From: Burkholderia anthina | Lineage (GTDB): Bacteria > Pseudomonadota > Gammaproteobacteria > Burkholderiales > Burkholderiaceae | NCBI RefSeq assembly: GCF_902498995.1 | Contig: NZ_CABVLY010000014.1 | Span: 62,001 to 126,000 of the forward strand | DNA length: 64,000 nt | Reading direction: 5' to 3' | In this document: piece by piece, positions 61,615-64,000 of the stretch | Layout of the letters: the number at the start of each line of letters is the position of its first letter | Numbering within the stretch: the stretch's first letter is position 1 | The notes under the pieces: generated by a model | The model's database searches: none | What the model saw: the letters and a program-made list of their open reading frames with translations, nothing else | Told to the model about the DNA's origin: nothing | Made by a program: the position numbers and the translations under genes

Positions 61615-63048
61615 ATGTCCGTCACGCTTGCGCTGCAGATGCGACAGCATCTGGCACTCACGCCGAGGCTCCAGCAGTCGCTTCGCCTGCTGCAGTTGTC
61701 TTCGCTCGAATTCCAGCAGGAATTGCGGCAGGCGCTCGACTTGAATCCGTTTCTCGAAGACGGGCAGGGCGACGACGAAGCCGCCGCCGAGGCGCCCGAG
61801 CCCGCGGCCGAAGCGGCCGCATCCGAGGCACCGCCCGAGCGCGACGACGTGCGCCCGCCGGACGCCGACATGTCGTACACGGCCGCGCCTGCCCCGCGCG
61901 GCACGGGCCGCCAGGGCGAGGACGGCAGCCAACTGTCGCCCGGCGAATGGATGGCGGCCGAGCCTTCACTGAATCGGCAACTGCACGACGCGCTGCGGCT
62001 CTATCCGCTGAACCGGCGCGATCGCGAAGCGGCGCGCCTCGTGATCGACGCGCTCGACGACGACGGCTACCTGCGTCAGGAACTGGCCGAACTGCTGGTC
62101 GCGGCCGATCCCGCACTGCTGCTGTCGGAACAGGATCTCGCGGTCGCGCTGCGGCTCGTGCAGATGCTCGATCGCCCGGGGATCGCCGCGCGTTCGCTGT
62201 CCGAATGCCTCATGCTGCAACTCGACGCGATTCCCGCCGGCACGCCGGCGCTCGCGGAAGCGAAGGCGATCGCGCGCGAGCATCTGGAGCGGCTCGCGCG
62301 GCGCGAGACGGCCGAGATCCAGCGGCGCGTCGGCTGCAGCCAGCAGGCGATGCAGGCCGCCTGCGCGCTGGTGCGCGGGCTCGATCCGCGCCCCGGCAAT
62401 CACTACGGCAGCACGCGCGGCGACTACGTGGTGCCGGACGTGATCGTGCGCCAGGTGCGCGACGAATGGATCGTGACGATCAATCCGGCGGTGCTGCCGC
62501 GCGCGCGGCTGCACGAACGCTATGCGACGCTGTTCGCGCAGTCGAGCGGCGAGCGCGATTCGCCGCTCGGCCAGCAGCTTCAGGAAGCGCGCTGGCTGAT
62601 CCGCAACGTGCAGAAGCGCTTCGACACGATCCAGCGCGTCGGCGAATGCATCGTCGCGCGGCAGCGCGATTTCTTCCGCTACGGCGAGATCGCGATGAAG
62701 CCGCTCGTGCTGCGCGACATCGCCGAAGCGCTCGACCTGCACGAATCGACCGTGTCGCGCGCGACGGGCAACAAGTACATGGCCACGCCGCACGGCACGT
62801 TCGAGTTCAAGCACTTCTTCCCGCGCAAGCTGGCGGCCGCCGGCAAGGGCGTGTGCTCGGCATCCGCCGCGAAGGTGCTGATCCGCGACATGATCGCGGG
62901 CGAACGGCACGACGATCCGCTGTCCGACGTCGCGCTCGCGCAGAACCTCGCGGGGCGCGGCATTCTTCTTGCGCGTCGTACCGTGACCAAGTACCGCCAG
63001 GCGATGAAGATTCCGCCGGCCGAACTGCGGCGGCGCGACGCCGCATGA
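61615..63048 (+). CDS. rpoN: RNA polymerase sigma-54 factor RpoN
   Basis: A 477-residue sigma-54. Region I (LALQMRQHLALTPRLQQSLR, QLSSLEFQQELRQALDLNPF) binds activators; an acidic linker follows (about 50-110); then the core-binding domain, the HTH (LVLRDIAEALDLHESTVSRA) with TGNKYMATPHGTFEFKHFF, and the RpoN box ARRTVTKYR at 453-461. AGGAGAGCATCG precedes the ATG at 61615. Burkholderia usually also have an rpoN in the lptB/hpf cluster; this stand-alone copy beside an NtrC-like activator is probably a second one. Confidence 0.93.
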   Translation: MSVTLALQMRQHLALTPRLQQSLRLLQLSSLEFQQELRQALDLNPFLEDGQGDDEAAAEAPEPAAEAAASEAPPERDDVRPPDADMSYTAAPAPRGTGRQGEDGSQLSPGEWMAAEPSLNRQLHDALRLYPLNRRDREAARLVIDALDDDGYLRQELAELLVAADPALLLSEQDLAVALRLVQMLDRPGIAARSLSECLMLQLDAIPAGTPALAEAKAIAREHLERLARRETAEIQRRVGCSQQAMQAACALVRGLDPRPGNHYGSTRGDYVVPDVIVRQVRDEWIVTINPAVLPRARLHERYATLFAQSSGERDSPLGQQLQEARWLIRNVQKRFDTIQRVGECIVARQRDFFRYGEIAMKPLVLRDIAEALDLHESTVSRATGNKYMATPHGTFEFKHFFPRKLAAAGKGVCSASAAKVLIRDMIAGERHDDPLSDVALAQNLAGRGILLARRTVTKYRQAMKIPPAELRRRDAA

Positions 63049-63242
63049 CGGCGCGCCCGGTCGACTCGCGCGCGGGTTGCGGTGTACGTTCATGTCGACT
63101 CGCCACTCGCCGGGATGGATCCGGATTCGATCCAGCGACAACACCGGGCACAGCGTCGGAAACGTGCTCGGCGCCGGTGCGCGCGGCGATCATGCGGCAC
63201 GCATTTTTTTCATGTCATCGCAGATAAGGACGGGGGGCCGCC

Positions 63243-63485
63243 ATGGCGCATCAACTGGATGCACAGGTCCGCGATCTGTATCGCGGCCACGAGATTCGCG
63301 TATGGGCGCGGCGCAACGCGCGCGGCACATGGGGCGACGAAGTGCAGGTGTATGTGGACGGCGCGCGCATCGAGCTGTATGTGCCGGAGTCGACGCCCCA
63401 GGAATGGCCGACCGAGGACGAGGCGCTGCGTGCGGGGAGCGAGCGCGGGCGCTATCTGGTCGACAAACGCGTCGACGACGACTGA
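63243..63485 (+). CDS. Small HEIRV-motif protein, copy B
   Basis: An 80-residue paralog of the protein at 57061-57279: LYRGHEIRVWARRNARGTWG, VQVYVDGARIELYVPE, QEWPTEDEALRAGSERGRYL. The alignment is colinear with copy A, with a few extra residues at each end. Function is unknown. Confidence 0.7.
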   Translation: MAHQLDAQVRDLYRGHEIRVWARRNARGTWGDEVQVYVDGARIELYVPESTPQEWPTEDEALRAGSERGRYLVDKRVDDD

Positions 63486-63497
63486 CCGGCCGGGTTG

Positions 63498-63680
63498 CCG
63501 CACGCGTACCGGTTTATCGCGGATTCGCGCGATCTGCCGACGGCCGGGCGGCTCGCCGATCTCGACGATCCGTATCGGCTGTTCGGCTGCCGCACGACCA
63601 TGAACTGCACGGACGTGTGCCCGAAGGGACGGAATCCAGCGAAGGCGACGACGGAGATCCGGCCGGCTGGTCAAGCGGAC
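63498..63680 (+). pseudogene. Remnant of succinate dehydrogenase iron-sulfur subunit
   Basis: The plus-strand frame reads [20 protein letters not shown], then [20 protein letters not shown] and [10 protein letters not shown], the C-terminal 55 residues of SdhB/FrdB with the [14 protein letters not shown] cluster motif. There is no start and no N-terminal ferredoxin domain; the frame begins 13 bases after the preceding stop. It is a truncated remnant, not a working subunit. Confidence 0.8.
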
Positions 63681-63689
63681 GGTTTAGTC

Positions 63690-64000
63690 CTACGGCCGCG
63701 CCGCGATCTCGTCGAGGTGCCACAGCAGATCCGCCGGATCGTCGTACACGCGCAGCGCGCCCGAGCGTTCCAGCTCGTCGCTGCCGTACCCGCCCGACAG
63801 CAGCCCGACACCCAATGCGCGGCAGCGGCTCGCGGCGAGCATGTCCCAGATGCTGTCGCCGACCACCACCGAGTGTTCGATCGGCACGTTCAGCTTCGCG
63901 GCGGCGGTCAGGAACAGGTCGGGGTCCGGCTTCGCATACTTGACCTGGTCGCGCGTGACGACCACGTGCTTCGCCGGATCGACGCCGAGCGCTTCCAGGT
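63690..64000 (-). CDS. HAD-family hydrolase, N-terminus beyond window edge
   Basis: The C-terminal 103 codons of a HAD phosphatase (phosphoglycolate-phosphatase/beta-phosphoglucomutase type): the motif III lysine in [16 protein letters not shown] and motif IV in [14 protein letters not shown], then a typical GYGSDEL and DLLWHLDE end. The frame is open to the window edge, so the nucleophile aspartate (motif I) is not visible. The substrate is unknown. Confidence 0.85.
   Translation of the reverse strand, partial: LEALGVDPAKHVVVTRDQVKYAKPDPDLFLTAAAKLNVPIEHSVVVGDSIWDMLAASRCRALGVGLLSGGYGSDELERSGALRVYDDPADLLWHLDEIAARP

Overview
The window looks like part of a secondary chromosome of a Burkholderia-type betaproteobacterium. 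Codon use is strongly GC-rich, with long antisense shadow frames. Several core-like genes appear in what look like second copies (an RpoD-like sigma factor, RpoN, a molybdenum-cofactor set), and there are many LysR and MocR regulators, a cyanide-insensitive-type bd oxidase and several small Burkholderia-style proteins. No rRNA, tRNA or CRISPR was found. The genus is inferred from gene content and protein style, not from a search.

Layout. 1-2.04 kb: a partial DUF4132 gene translationally coupled to a HipB-like HTH gene. 2.1-8.5 kb: a MocR regulator, a PLP aminotransferase, an orphan amino-acid-binding protein and two tandem aspartoacylase-like M14 hydrolases. 8.6-10.7 kb: LysE exporter with its LysR regulator, then a LysR remnant. 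10.8-15.5 kb: a second RpoD-type sigma factor followed by a lower-GC HEPN-like gene and a PIN-domain gene. 15.7-20.6 kb: acnB with a clear promoter and palindromic operator, then an ABC permease and an unusual ATPase. 20.7-23.2 kb: an AT-rich MazG-like/HNH cassette lying between a duplicated 3' end and the intact copy of a WYL regulator. 23.3-28.4 kb: a GST, then a molybdenum-cofactor/formate-dehydrogenase maturation block (fdhD, moeA, moaA, moaE, moaD). 28.8-33.7 kb: bd oxidase, bestrophin, VOC, NTF2-like and DUF1493 genes. 34.0-35.4 kb: trpS preceded by what reads as a complete leader-peptide attenuator with tandem Trp codons. 36.2-42.7 kb: a putative catabolic cluster (flavin monooxygenase, RidA, DUF1028, M20 amidohydrolase, LysR, NCS1 permease). 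42.9-51 kb: a YdeP-type molybdoenzyme, the ClpG/ClpK disaggregase, and an encapsulin operon with a DyP peroxidase cargo. 51.5-64 kb: small stress-type proteins, a second almost identical MocR, a Rieske-flavoprotein reductase, MarC, a sigma-54 activator with RpoN, and a partial HAD hydrolase.

Connections. The Mo-cofactor block plausibly supplies the YdeP-type oxidoreductase 15 kb away. The NtrC-like activator lies about 1 kb from rpoN. ClpG, encapsulin/DyP, the ETFPASDPP-motif protein and the DUF1269-like proteins give the right half a stress-survival character. Gene decay is common: remnants of LysR, RelE/ParE, NAD-formate dehydrogenase, SulP/STAS and SdhB are visible, nearly all as surviving C-terminal ends.

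Most notable signals: the trpS attenuator (35.1-35.2 kb), the MazG/HNH cassette with its duplicated gene end (20.7-22.4 kb), the near-identical MocR pair 50.8 kb apart, and the HEPN/PIN pair.
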